From contig CAITUY010000022.1 of the NCBI GenBank assembly GCA_903895695.1, positions 1 to 64,000 on the forward strand: a DNA stretch of 64,000 bases, read 5' to 3'. Positions 56,206-64,000 of the stretch are shown in pieces. Each line of letters begins with the position of its first letter. Positions within the stretch are counted from its first letter, which is position 1. A model generated the notes under the pieces. That model had not been told where the DNA came from. It saw nothing but the letters and a program-made list of their open reading frames with translations, and made no database searches. The stretch is from an uncultured bacterium (lineage in GTDB: Bacteria > Verrucomicrobiota > Kiritimatiellia > CAIKKV01 > CAITUY01). The translations under genes and the position numbers were made by a program.

Positions 56206-56574
56206 TCAGTGCGCCAGCGCCTTGATCAACTCCGTGGTGACAGGGGCGCCGTTCTCCAGGTCCACCATCAGGCCGTAGACGACGATCGTGCCGACCGCGC
56301 CGGCCACATCGACTACGACCGTGACCGGGGCGCCCAGGGCGCGAAGCGAGTAATTCTTGAACCGGTCCGTCGCGGTTTCGGGGATGTAAAGAGTTCCCGC
56401 CGCATCCCGCCGGTAGGCGACGCCTTGCGCTCGCAGGGTCTGTTCGGTTATTCGCGACGTATCGACGCGGACCCAGCCATTCGAATGGGTGTCATCCCAG
56501 AGTTTCTGCGTCATGCAGGAAGTCGTGCCAAGCACCAGGCCGAGAGTCAGAACAAGTGCGCCGAGTCGGTTCAT
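56206..56574 (-). CDS. Small putative lipoprotein
   Basis: A 122-residue exported protein. The N terminus MNRLGALVLTLGLVLGTTSC ends in a lipobox-like LGTTSC, so Cys20 should be lipidated. The mature part has a hydrophobic stretch (VTVVVDVAGAVGTIVVYGLMV) that may associate with the membrane. Function unknown. AAGGAA stands seven bases before ATG 56574, and the start overlaps the RluA-type gene's stop (ATGA). Confidence 0.8.
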   Translation of the reverse strand: MNRLGALVLTLGLVLGTTSCMTQKLWDDTHSNGWVRVDTSRITEQTLRAQGVAYRRDAAGTLYIPETATDRFKNYSLRALGAPVTVVVDVAGAVGTIVVYGLMVDLENGAPVTTELIKALAH

Positions 56575-57326
56575 GCGGGGTTCCTTTCTTCCGTTATCCG
56601 TCGAGCTTCCGGGGCGGGCGCGCCTCCCATCAGCCGGGCAAAATGGGCGGGCACCTCGGCCTTGAACGTCATCCGTTGGCCGGTGACCGGGTGGTTGAAC
56701 GCAATCGATTCGGCATGCAGGGCCAGTTGCCGGTGGGTATCGCCTTTTCGGCCATAGCGTCGGTCGCCGACCACGGGATGGCCCAGCTCGGCCAGGTGGA
56801 CGCGGATCTGGTGTTTCCGACCGGTCAGCAGGCGGACTTCCAGCAGGCTGAAGCCTCTGGCTTCGCGGATCACTTTGTAGGCGGTTCGCGACAGCAGCCC
56901 CTTGGCCCGGTCGGGCGTCGAATAGACCCGATAGGCGGCGTTTTCGGTGAGATACGAGACGAGCGTGTCTTCCTTGCGGGCGAGGCGGCCGTGAACAATG
57001 GCCCGATAGGTCTTCTCGGTGTCGCCCCAGTGATCCTGCAACTGGCGTTTGGCCTGTTCTGTTTTGGCGAAAAGCAGGACGCCCGAGGTGTCGCGGTCCA
57101 GCCGGTGAACGATGAAGATACGGTTGGGCGAGCGCGCGTGGCCGCGGCGGACGTAGTCCGTCGCGAGCCGGTAGGCGGTTCGTTCCCGGTCGGTTTCCGT
57201 GGCGATCGTCAGCAAGCCAGCCGCTTTGTCGACCACGAGGATATCGTTGTCCTCGTAGAGGAGTGTCAGGCCTTGCGGCCCGAGCCGGTAGGTTCGGCGA
57301 GGGTGGCCGGTGGATGCACGGTTCAT
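56571..57326 (-). CDS. RluA-family RNA pseudouridine synthase
   Basis: A 251-residue pseudouridine synthase. The catalytic motif IVHRLDRDTSGVLLFAKT contains the essential Asp, and LLTGRKHQIRVHLAELGHPVVGDRRYG and LALHAESIAFNHP follow in the usual order. There is no S4 domain, so it is closer to the RluA/RluC short forms than to RluD. The target uridine is unknown. It is coupled to its neighbours on both sides by overlapping start and stop codons. Confidence 0.92.
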   Translation of the reverse strand: MNRASTGHPRRTYRLGPQGLTLLYEDNDILVVDKAAGLLTIATETDRERTAYRLATDYVRRGHARSPNRIFIVHRLDRDTSGVLLFAKTEQAKRQLQDHWGDTEKTYRAIVHGRLARKEDTLVSYLTENAAYRVYSTPDRAKGLLSRTAYKVIREARGFSLLEVRLLTGRKHQIRVHLAELGHPVVGDRRYGRKGDTHRQLALHAESIAFNHPVTGQRMTFKAEVPAHFARLMGGAPAPEARRITEERNPA

Positions 57327-59104
57327 CGCGCACCTGCCGGTCGGTCGATGGGCGGCGGAGCCAGCCAGGAGCGGAGCCCCTTCGCGCGGGCGAACGCAAG
57401 CTCGGCGCCGTCGTAATCCATCAGCGCGAGGCGCACCTGTCCCAGTTGGTACCAGAGCCGGTAATTCTGCGCGTCGTAGAGGGCTGCCTGGCCGGCGAGG
57501 CGTGCGCCCAGGCGGCAACGCCGCGGGTTCGAGTGCTCGACGCCGTCGCGGGCGATGGCGTCGCCCAAGTAGTACCAGGCGTGCCAGGACGAAGGCGCGA
57601 GGACGAGAGCGTGCTGGAGATCGGGAATCGAAGCGGCCGCCAAATCGGTAGGATCGTCCAGCCGGCGCAAGTCGGGCAGGGCGCTGATTGCGAGCCAGCC
57701 CGCGGCGAACAGGCCGACCAGCGCCGGGGCGAGACACAGGGCATGCCGCACGCCCCGGTCAGGGCGCGGCGGCGGGAGCAGGAGTCCCACCAGAGTCGCC
57801 AGAACAACGGCGTAGGCGGGCACCAACACGGCGAAGTCCCACAGCGCATGGGCGCCGACCGTGAGGATCGCGCCTGCGATGCCGAGGCGGCAGGCGGCCG
57901 GGAGGGCCGCCGGTTCGGAGCGGGCCCGGCGCGCGATGGCGACCCCCAGCAAGGCTGCCAAGGCCAGGCCGACCAGTCCCCCTTCGGCCAGCAGCTCGAT
58001 TGGCATATTCTCAGCATGCACCAGCCATTTTCCCGACGAGGTCTGGCGGACTTGCGGGTAGACCATGCGCAGGGCATTGGCGCCGGCGCCGATCACGGGA
58101 TAGCGCACCCACACGCGCAGGCTCTCCCGCCATTCGGCCAGCCGGGTCTGCACGCTGAGGTCGCTTCCCGGGTGCCGCAGCGTGCGGAACCGGCTTTGGA
58201 CGACGTCACTGGGGAAGAACACGATGCCCGCGGCGAGGAGTAGGGCGCAGACCAGAACGATCAGGCCGGCCCGCGGCCGCCGGCTCCAGAGAGCAGCCAG
58301 AACAGTTCCGGCCAAGCCGACCGCCAGGGCCAGTACGGCGCCCCGCGAGAGGGACATCAGCAGGGCAACGACCATCACCAGCGCGCCCGCGGCACAGGCG
58401 AGTGCCGCCACCCAGCGTCTCGCCATCCACGCCCACGCGGCGAGTCCGAGCGCGACCGGCACTAGCGGGGCCAGAAACCCGGCGAAGTGATTGCGGTTGA
58501 TGAAGCCGCCCACAGGGCCAGGGAGCACGTGAGGGATCGGGAAGAACCACCAGAGTGTGTCGCCTTGGGGGAACCACCACTGGCCTAGATGGCCGGCTAC
58601 GCCCACGGCGGTCCCCAACGCGACGAGCCAGCCCAGCCACGCCAGGCGGCCGCCGCGCGGTAGGCGCGAGGCCAGGGCGCCCGCCCCGAACACGGCGGCC
58701 AGCAACAGCAGCGCGCGCTCGGTGCCGACGCAGTTCCGGCTCAACGCGAACCACGGCGAGGCGTCGACGCCCAGGCCGCATTGGGCCATGTCCCGAAGGG
58801 CCTGCCGTACCGTCTCGTTTTGCGCCCGGCGGGTGGCGCCCACGAACCACTCCGAGACTTGCGGCAACGGCAGGACGGTGACGATGACGAATCCCAGCAC
58901 GGCGAGGCACAGGGTCTCGACCCAGGGGAAGGGGGCCGAAGACCCCGGCGGCCGGAGGGCGGTGCGGCCCCGTCGTTCATGGATGGCGGCCAGTCCGCAC
59001 GTGAGGGCGGCCGCGACGCAGACGCCGGCCGGGACGATGCCGCCGGCCCAGACAACGAGTAACAGGACGGCGCCGGCGAGAACAATGAAGGAGAGGGCGT
59101 TCAT
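57323..59104 (-). CDS. O-antigen ligase / Wzy-like membrane protein with TPR-like tail
   Basis: A 593-residue polytopic membrane protein. About 12 hydrophobic helices are visible. The periplasmic loop signature of the O-antigen ligase family is in WRESLRVWVRYPVIGAGANALRM, followed by WLVHAENMPIELLAEGGLVGLALA. The last 130 residues (IPDLQHALVLAPSSWHAWYYLGDAI, LWYQLGQVRLALMDYDGAELAFARA) are TPR-like, an arrangement common in this family. It probably joins or polymerises surface glycans or glycosylates proteins. ATG 59104 is the start. Confidence 0.87.
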   Translation of the reverse strand: MNALSFIVLAGAVLLLVVWAGGIVPAGVCVAAALTCGLAAIHERRGRTALRPPGSSAPFPWVETLCLAVLGFVIVTVLPLPQVSEWFVGATRRAQNETVRQALRDMAQCGLGVDASPWFALSRNCVGTERALLLLAAVFGAGALASRLPRGGRLAWLGWLVALGTAVGVAGHLGQWWFPQGDTLWWFFPIPHVLPGPVGGFINRNHFAGFLAPLVPVALGLAAWAWMARRWVAALACAAGALVMVVALLMSLSRGAVLALAVGLAGTVLAALWSRRPRAGLIVLVCALLLAAGIVFFPSDVVQSRFRTLRHPGSDLSVQTRLAEWRESLRVWVRYPVIGAGANALRMVYPQVRQTSSGKWLVHAENMPIELLAEGGLVGLALAALLGVAIARRARSEPAALPAACRLGIAGAILTVGAHALWDFAVLVPAYAVVLATLVGLLLPPPRPDRGVRHALCLAPALVGLFAAGWLAISALPDLRRLDDPTDLAAASIPDLQHALVLAPSSWHAWYYLGDAIARDGVEHSNPRRCRLGARLAGQAALYDAQNYRLWYQLGQVRLALMDYDGAELAFARAKGLRSWLAPPPIDRPAGAR

Positions 59105-59285
59105 TCGGTTCCGGATGGGCTAAGCACGGCGTTATTGTTATCCAAGCCCGGAAGGTTGCGCCAGTGAAAACGGGCGCATTTTCGACCCGCCGCGCCCCGG
59201 GGCCTTGTGCCGTTGGAGCGGTCATTTCGGCGTCCCGCGACGCAAGGTCGCGGGGACGCGTAGTACCCGTCCGTTCCCATCGGGC

Positions 59286-59313
59286 TTGATTCGACCGCGA
59301 TCCCCCGTATACT
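59286..59313 (+). promoter_or_regulatory. Promoter of serA
   Basis: TTGATT (59286-59291) and TATACT (59308-59313) are separated by 16 bases and form the best sigma70-like promoter in the window. About 60 bases of leader follow, with AAGGAGG directly before GTG 59382. Confidence 0.65.
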
Positions 59314-59381
59314 GCCTCGCGGGTGGTGAGACACGGGCAGTGGGCGTCCGTGGTCCGCCCGGCGAAGCAAGGAGGCCGCAC

Positions 59382-60959
59382 GTGAAGAAGGTACTGATCC
59401 CGACCAAACTCGACAAGGTAGCGCAGGACATCCTCAAAGCCAACGGCAGCTACACTGTGGTCCAGGACGATGCCGGCGATGCGGTCGCCCTCTGCAAGCA
59501 GCACCCCGACGCCTACGCCCTGATCGTTCGGAGCGAACCGGTGACGCCGGAAGTGATCGATCTGCTGCCCAAACTGAAGGTCGTGATCCGGGCCGGGGCC
59601 GGCTTCAACACCATCGATACCAAGTACGCCCGCAAGAAGGGCATCGATGTGATGAACACGCCGGGCGCCAACTCGAACGGCGTCGCGGAAGAGGTCGTCG
59701 CCCTGATGCTGGCCGATGCCCGTCACCTGATCAAGGCGGACGCCTCGTGCCGCGCGGGCGACTGGGAGAAGAAGGCGTTCATGGGTCGCGAGGTGGCCGG
59801 CAAGACTGTGGGCATCGTGGGGTTGGGCAACATCGGCCGCCTGGTCGTGCGGCGCCTGTCCGGGTTCGACTGCAAGTTCCTGGGGTATGACCCCCTGATC
59901 TCGCGCGACCGGGCGGCTGAGATGGACGTCGAACTGGTCGACCTCGAGACGTTGTTCGCCAAGTCCGACTTCGTCACGCTGCACCTACCCGAGACAGCCG
60001 AGACCAAGAAGATGATCGGCGCCAAGCTGCTGGGCCTGATGAAGAAATCCGCCACGCTCATCAACTGCGCCCGGGCGGGCGTGATCGACGAGGCCGCCTT
60101 ACGCGCCGTGAAGGCCGAGAAGGGCCTGCGGTTTCTCAACGACGTCTATCCCAAGGACGAGGCCGGGCCGAAGTCCGTGGCCGACATTGCCGACATCATG
60201 GTGCCGCATCTGGGCGCCAGCACCAAGGAAGCGAACGCCAAGGCCGCCCAGCGGTCGGCCGAGCAGTTGATCGAGTTCGACGAGAAGGGGGTCACATCCT
60301 ACATCGTGAACCGCGATATTCCCGAAGGCCTTGATGAGGAATACTGCGTTTTGGCTAACACGATCGTGAAGGTCTGCCGGCACATGCTGGGCAAGGACGT
60401 CACGCTGAAGGGCATCGAGACCAGTTTCTACGGCACGCTCAAGCCGTTCGGCAACTGGTTGGTCGTGCCCGTCGTGGCGGGGCTCTGGGACGAATTCGAC
60501 CGGTCGATCGATCCCAAGGCCGCGCTGAAGATTCTCGAGGGGCGAGGGATCGACTACGTGAACCGCGAGACGGACGACCGCAAGGGTTTTGCGAGTTCAA
60601 TCACGGTTGACCTGACGGCCAGCGTTGATACGTCCACACTGCGCCAAGTCAGCGTCCGGGGGACGGTGACCGAGGGCATCGTGATGATCTCGCGCATCAA
60701 CGACTTCGAGAAGCTCTACTTCGAGCCGACGGGCCACGTGGTGTGCTTCCAGTACAAGGACCGTCCCGGCGTCGTGGGCCGGATCGGCGCGGCGCTGGCG
60801 GAGGCGAACATCAATATCGAGGACGTGCGTCACTCGCATCACGTGCCGAGCGACCAGTCCATGGCGATCTGCCGGGTGAACGTGCCCGTGCCGGACGCGC
60901 TGGTGACGAAGATTGCCAAGGAAATCGGCGCAAACGTGTCGTTTGCCGCGACGTTCTAA
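59382..60959 (+). CDS. serA: D-3-phosphoglycerate dehydrogenase
   Basis: A 525-residue SerA of the long type, first enzyme of serine biosynthesis. The substrate and NAD domains show LKVVIRAGAGFNTID, TVGIVGLGNIGRLV, LINCARAGVIDEAAL and MVPHLGASTKEANA. An intervening domain and a C-terminal ACT domain (FQYKDRPGVVGRIGAALAEANINIEDV), likely for serine feedback, follow. In the catalytic region the usual DVF..EP motif appears as NDVYPKDEAG, a variant. The start is GTG 59382 with AAGGAGG. The stop overlaps the convergent RACo-like gene by four bases. Confidence 0.96.
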   Translation: MKKVLIPTKLDKVAQDILKANGSYTVVQDDAGDAVALCKQHPDAYALIVRSEPVTPEVIDLLPKLKVVIRAGAGFNTIDTKYARKKGIDVMNTPGANSNGVAEEVVALMLADARHLIKADASCRAGDWEKKAFMGREVAGKTVGIVGLGNIGRLVVRRLSGFDCKFLGYDPLISRDRAAEMDVELVDLETLFAKSDFVTLHLPETAETKKMIGAKLLGLMKKSATLINCARAGVIDEAALRAVKAEKGLRFLNDVYPKDEAGPKSVADIADIMVPHLGASTKEANAKAAQRSAEQLIEFDEKGVTSYIVNRDIPEGLDEEYCVLANTIVKVCRHMLGKDVTLKGIETSFYGTLKPFGNWLVVPVVAGLWDEFDRSIDPKAALKILEGRGIDYVNRETDDRKGFASSITVDLTASVDTSTLRQVSVRGTVTEGIVMISRINDFEKLYFEPTGHVVCFQYKDRPGVVGRIGAALAEANINIEDVRHSHHVPSDQSMAICRVNVPVPDALVTKIAKEIGANVSFAATF

Positions 60960-62821
60960 TCTTCGCCGCACCCGTCCAGTTCGTGGTCCGGCAGGATCAT
61001 GGCTGAGCCGAATTCCATCTGGAATTCCGGGTCGAGCGACAGGTCCACGTGGCGGACAGCATCGACGAGGCGGGCCGCGTAGTTTTTTTCCTCCGTCGAC
61101 AGCAGGGCGCGCTTGGCTCCAAACGAGGCCGTGTTGCCGACGAACCGGATACGGGAGCAGGGGATGGGCGGCAACATTCCGATGCGCCGGGCATGGTTGC
61201 GGCGGATGAAGTTGCCGAACGCCCCGGCCAGCAGGACCGAACCCAGGTCGGACGCCTGCAGGCCAGCCGTGCGCAAGAGGATGTTGATGCCCGCGCGGAT
61301 CGCGCCGTTGGCGAGTTGCAGTTCGCGCAGGTCGCGCTGGTACAGGTACAGGGGCTCTTTCGTGGCCGACTCCGCGCCGGACACGAGCAGGAAGTTGACC
61401 TCTCCATTTTCGGCTTCCACGAGGCGGGCCTTCAGCGCGGCCGAGATGGTGTCGGGCACTTCGGCGGCGGACTGGATCCGGCCGGTGATATCCAGGATGC
61501 CCATGCGCAGCATCTCCGCCGCCACATCGATCAAGCCCGTGCCGCACAGGCCGGCCGGCTTGACGTTGCCGATGACGTTGATGCGGACGTCGCCGTCGAG
61601 CAGGATCTTTTCGATCGCACCGGCGGCAGCCCGCATACCATTGGCGATGCGCGCACCCTCGAACGCCGGACCCGCCGCCACGGAGGTGGCCCACAGGGTC
61701 CCGTTGGCGAAGAGGACGATCTCGCCGTTGGTGCCGATATCCACCAGCAGGCTGGGGGCAGACGACCGATCGAGCCGCGTGGCGACGATTCCCGCCACCG
61801 TGTCGCCGCCTACAAAACCGCCGATCTGTGGGAATACGTAAACCTTGGCCTGCGGGTTGACGTGCAGGTGGAGATCGGCGGCATGGCACTCGAGGGCCTC
61901 CCGGAAGGCCGGCACAAAGGGAAGCTCGCCGAGCGCCGAAGGGTCGATGCCGCACAGGATTTCCTGCATGGTGGTGTTGCCCGCAAACACGATTTCGTAC
62001 ACGCGGGAGCGATCGAGGGAGGTCTTGCGCAGAAGCTCGTCGACGATCTTGTTTACGCCGTCGAGGACCGCGGTCTGCAACTGCGCCAGCCCCTTCGGGT
62101 CAGTCCGGCACTTCTGGATGCGGGAGACCACGTCGTCGCCGAATGAGGTTTGGGGGTTAACGCGGGCCGCCACGGCGATGTCGACGCCCGTGGCCAGGTT
62201 AACGAGGGTGCCGACGAGGGTGGTGCTGCCGATATCGAACGCGATGCCGAAACAGGCCGCCATCGTATCGCCGGGTTCCACGCCGATCAGTTCGTCGTCG
62301 ACGAGGACAGCGGTCACCTTGAAGTTGGCGGAACGAAGTGCGCCGGGGAGTTCGCGCACGGCTGGCAGACTGGCTTGGAACGGCCCGACGGCGGCCCGGA
62401 GGCGATCGAGATCGGTCCCGGCGTCGTGCTGGCCTGGGATGGGCAGTTGGACGTATTGTTTTCGGACGCGCGGCTGGAGGTGAAGCTCGCCGCCGGCATC
62501 CTGGGTCAGGATTTGTTGCTGGGCTTGAAACAGCGACGTGTCAGGTATCTCGACCGTGATGGGGCCGGTAATGCGGGCCTGGCAGGCCATGCGCCAGCCT
62601 TCGGCCACGCGCACTTCGCCGAGTGCCGCGGCTTCAGGCGCATTCGGCGCGCATTTTCCGGCCTGGACCCGAACCTGACACTTACCGCACTTTCCGGCGC
62701 CGCCGCAGGGCGAATGGATGATGAAACCGGCCCGGGCGGCGGCCTCGAGCATGATCGTTCCCGGCAGGACATGAACGGTGCGGCCCGACGGTTCAAAGAT
62801 GACTTTGACTTCCTTCTCCAT
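60956..62821 (-). CDS. RACo/RamA-like corrinoid protein activator (2Fe-2S plus ASKHA)
   Basis: A 621-residue protein. Residues about 1-95 are a plant-type ferredoxin domain with the cluster cysteines in SPCGGAGKCGKCQVRV and MACQA. From about 190 on it is an ASKHA ATPase-like domain (GIAFDIGSTTLVGTL, IVFAGNTTMQEIL, LLVDIGTNGEIVLF). This is the build of reductive activators of corrinoid methyltransferase systems (RACo, RamA), which reset Co(II) to Co(I). No corrinoid protein gene is in the window; the UroD-like gene at 9769 is a possible relative of its clients. SerA adjacency may be incidental. Confidence 0.9.
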   Translation of the reverse strand: MEKEVKVIFEPSGRTVHVLPGTIMLEAAARAGFIIHSPCGGAGKCGKCQVRVQAGKCAPNAPEAAALGEVRVAEGWRMACQARITGPITVEIPDTSLFQAQQQILTQDAGGELHLQPRVRKQYVQLPIPGQHDAGTDLDRLRAAVGPFQASLPAVRELPGALRSANFKVTAVLVDDELIGVEPGDTMAACFGIAFDIGSTTLVGTLVNLATGVDIAVAARVNPQTSFGDDVVSRIQKCRTDPKGLAQLQTAVLDGVNKIVDELLRKTSLDRSRVYEIVFAGNTTMQEILCGIDPSALGELPFVPAFREALECHAADLHLHVNPQAKVYVFPQIGGFVGGDTVAGIVATRLDRSSAPSLLVDIGTNGEIVLFANGTLWATSVAAGPAFEGARIANGMRAAAGAIEKILLDGDVRINVIGNVKPAGLCGTGLIDVAAEMLRMGILDITGRIQSAAEVPDTISAALKARLVEAENGEVNFLLVSGAESATKEPLYLYQRDLRELQLANGAIRAGINILLRTAGLQASDLGSVLLAGAFGNFIRRNHARRIGMLPPIPCSRIRFVGNTASFGAKRALLSTEEKNYAARLVDAVRHVDLSLDPEFQMEFGSAMILPDHELDGCGED

Positions 62822-62900
62822 GGATACCCTCGCGAAATGGCCCGTAGGCTACACGAGAGAGCGGAGGGTTGTACAGCGCAGAGGAGGCGGGGCGAAGAGA

Positions 62901-62917
62901 GTGAACAGTGAACGGTG
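62901..62917. repeat. GTGAACAGTGAACGGTG repeat, second copy
   Basis: The 17 bases are identical to the first part of the repeat at 48660-48684. It lies in the 104-base gap between two minus-strand genes. Confidence 0.6.
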
Positions 62918-62925
62918 GAGAATCG

Positions 62926-63861
62926 TTAAGGTCGGGTTGAGAGACTTACCCCGGAGTAGCGCGTCTCGAAATGGCGTGGGATCACAACCCGCTCGGAGAC
63001 GAGATGCCCCGACGTATCCCAGAGGGCCGGGACGATGGTGAATTCCGTCGGGTAGCTGTAGACGGTACCGATTCCCATTTGCGACGGCTGACCCCGAACA
63101 CCGGTTATCTGGCGCGGGGGTGGAGCGGGCTCGATCACAGGCTGGAACGGCGAGGCTTCTGCCTCATCCTTCTGCGCCTGTACAGCGGCTGCAAGGGTCG
63201 CTTGCCGACGCCTGGCGTTTTCGGCCCAACGCTGGGCCAAAGCCGTACGCTCCGGATCGGAGAGACTGGGCACACGGGTTCGCTCGGGCGGCGCCGCTGC
63301 CACAGGACCAGCCGCGCAGATGGTGACCGAGGTAGCCGTGACGGTCGCTACCCGGGCGGTGGTGTCGGCGAGCGCGATGGCATCGGCTTCCCGGACTGCC
63401 CAGCCCGCGCCCGTGTCGAGCGACACGAGTCGGGCCGTCCATCCGGGCCAGGGAAGCCGTTCGCCTTGGACGAGCGTAAGGTTCGTGCCGGAGGGCGTGC
63501 CCAGCACGACGGATACGACGCGGCTTTCCAGTACCGCGTTTACGGCGCCGTTGAACGCGTGGTTCGTGCGGATCTCGAACGATTCGACGCGGTAGGGGCC
63601 GAGGTGCTCCCCGGGCCGTCGGAACCAGGTGCTGCCGGCTCGGTCGTTGAATGACAGTCGCGGAGCACCGTCCGCGTTGCGCGATAGCCCGGTCAGCAGA
63701 TAGTCGAAGACCGAGGGCTGGATATCCACCACGCGCAAGCCGTCGATTGGGGCGGCGGACAAACGGGCTGTGGCGGCGCCCATGGCGCACGCCACAACCC
63801 ACAACCCGAGTCTGTGCGATCGGGCGCTGACAGGGCGGTGGGGGCTGGCAGCGCGCGTCAT
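62926..63861 (-). CDS. Exported hypothetical protein
   Basis: A 311-residue protein with a signal peptide (basic start, then LGLWVVACAMGAATARLSAAP). The mature part is beta-rich; FRRPGEHLGPYRVESFE with VVLGTPSGTNLTLVQGERLPW resembles the small beta domain of GspC/PilP-type secretion or pilus proteins, but only weakly. A Lys/Arg/Gln-rich helix (ERTALAQRWAENARRRQATLAAAVQAQ) follows near 220. Given the secretin-like genes elsewhere in the window a secretion role is possible, but this is speculation. ATG 63861 is preferred because it starts the signal peptide. Confidence 0.7.
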   Translation of the reverse strand: MTRAASPHRPVSARSHRLGLWVVACAMGAATARLSAAPIDGLRVVDIQPSVFDYLLTGLSRNADGAPRLSFNDRAGSTWFRRPGEHLGPYRVESFEIRTNHAFNGAVNAVLESRVVSVVLGTPSGTNLTLVQGERLPWPGWTARLVSLDTGAGWAVREADAIALADTTARVATVTATSVTICAAGPVAAAPPERTRVPSLSDPERTALAQRWAENARRRQATLAAAVQAQKDEAEASPFQPVIEPAPPPRQITGVRGQPSQMGIGTVYSYPTEFTIVPALWDTSGHLVSERVVIPRHFETRYSGVSLSTRP

Positions 63862-63886
63862 GGTTGCACAGCCCTCGCAGGGCGCA

Positions 63887-64000
63887 TCAGCCCGCCTTGC
63901 GGATCGCCTCCACGCACTTCTGCAGCGCGGGGATCGGATTCTGGACGTCACCCTCATACTCGAGAATCGTCTCGCCTTTGAAGCCCTTGGCCTTGAGCGT
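63887..64000 (-). CDS. Sugar phosphate isomerase/epimerase, C-terminal end (partial)
   Basis: The frame enters from the right edge and ends at TGA 63887-63889. The 37 visible residues (GFKGETILEYEGDVQNP, then PALQKCVEAIRKAG) match the last strand and helix of xylose isomerase-like TIM-barrel proteins, with the metal-site Glu in ILEYEGD. The rest lies outside the window. Confidence 0.72.
   Translation of the reverse strand, partial: TLKAKGFKGETILEYEGDVQNPIPALQKCVEAIRKAG

Overview
The window is a GC-rich, densely packed bacterial chromosome segment with no tRNA, rRNA or CRISPR array that I can see. A KDO transferase and an O-antigen ligase-like protein indicate a Gram-negative envelope. Secretin-like paralogues, GYF_2/coiled-coil proteins, UroD-like and RACo-like proteins, many sugar-phosphate isomerases and several intergenic repeat families fit the PVC superphylum, most likely Kiritimatiellota or Lentisphaerota. 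That placement is an inference from gene content, not a phylogeny.

Layout. 0-0.6 kb: end of an unknown gene and an Ala-rich coiled-coil gene. 0.6-7.5 kb: a LacI-type regulator, with a clear palindromic operator and its own promoter, heads a co-directional operon of ROK-like kinase, PIG-L deacetylase, DegT aminotransferase, Gfo/Idh/MocA oxidoreductase and NagB. This looks like amino-sugar catabolism. 7.5-13.8 kb: a minus-strand operon (UroD-like protein, exported sialidase, rhomboid protease) diverges from a large putative glycosidase. 13.9-21.6 kb: GNAT acetyltransferase, dnaE and a coupled pair of GYF_2/coiled-coil and membrane coiled-coil proteins. 21.6-27.1 kb: sugar isomerase, small exported protein, DUF1835 protein and a GH31 glycosidase.

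27.2-36.9 kb: the conserved nusA-infB-rbfA-truB-ribF-rpsO-pnp operon on the minus strand, with truB frameshifted and rimP absent, preceded by rfbB and a Nudix hydrolase. 37-39.9 kb: a TPP riboswitch with its terminator controls thiG-thiH-thiE; thiH appears to start at CTG. 39.9-42.5 kb: Uma2-type nuclease, YkgJ-type protein and gpmI. 42.9-50.6 kb: sugar isomerase, dprA, topA (with unusual C-terminal repeats), xerC/D-type recombinase, kdtA and a DnaQ-like exonuclease.

50.6-55.3 kb is the most accessory-looking part: a MazE/MazF-like pair whose toxin lacks a standard start codon, a HicB antitoxin broken by a TGA, a DUF4143 ATPase, and two paralogous secretin-like proteins flanking them. 55.4-64 kb: UPF0314 membrane protein, lipoprotein, RluA-type synthase, O-antigen ligase-like protein, serA, RACo-like activator, an exported protein and the end of another sugar isomerase.

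Three intergenic repeat families recur: a GGTAGGGC-ended inverted repeat (three copies), a GTGAACAGTGAACGGTG repeat (two copies), and an AT-rich ATTGAATATCG repeat. Together the genes suggest a heterotrophic glycan degrader with amino-sugar, sialidase and alpha-glycosidase functions, plus core replication, translation and thiamine loci.
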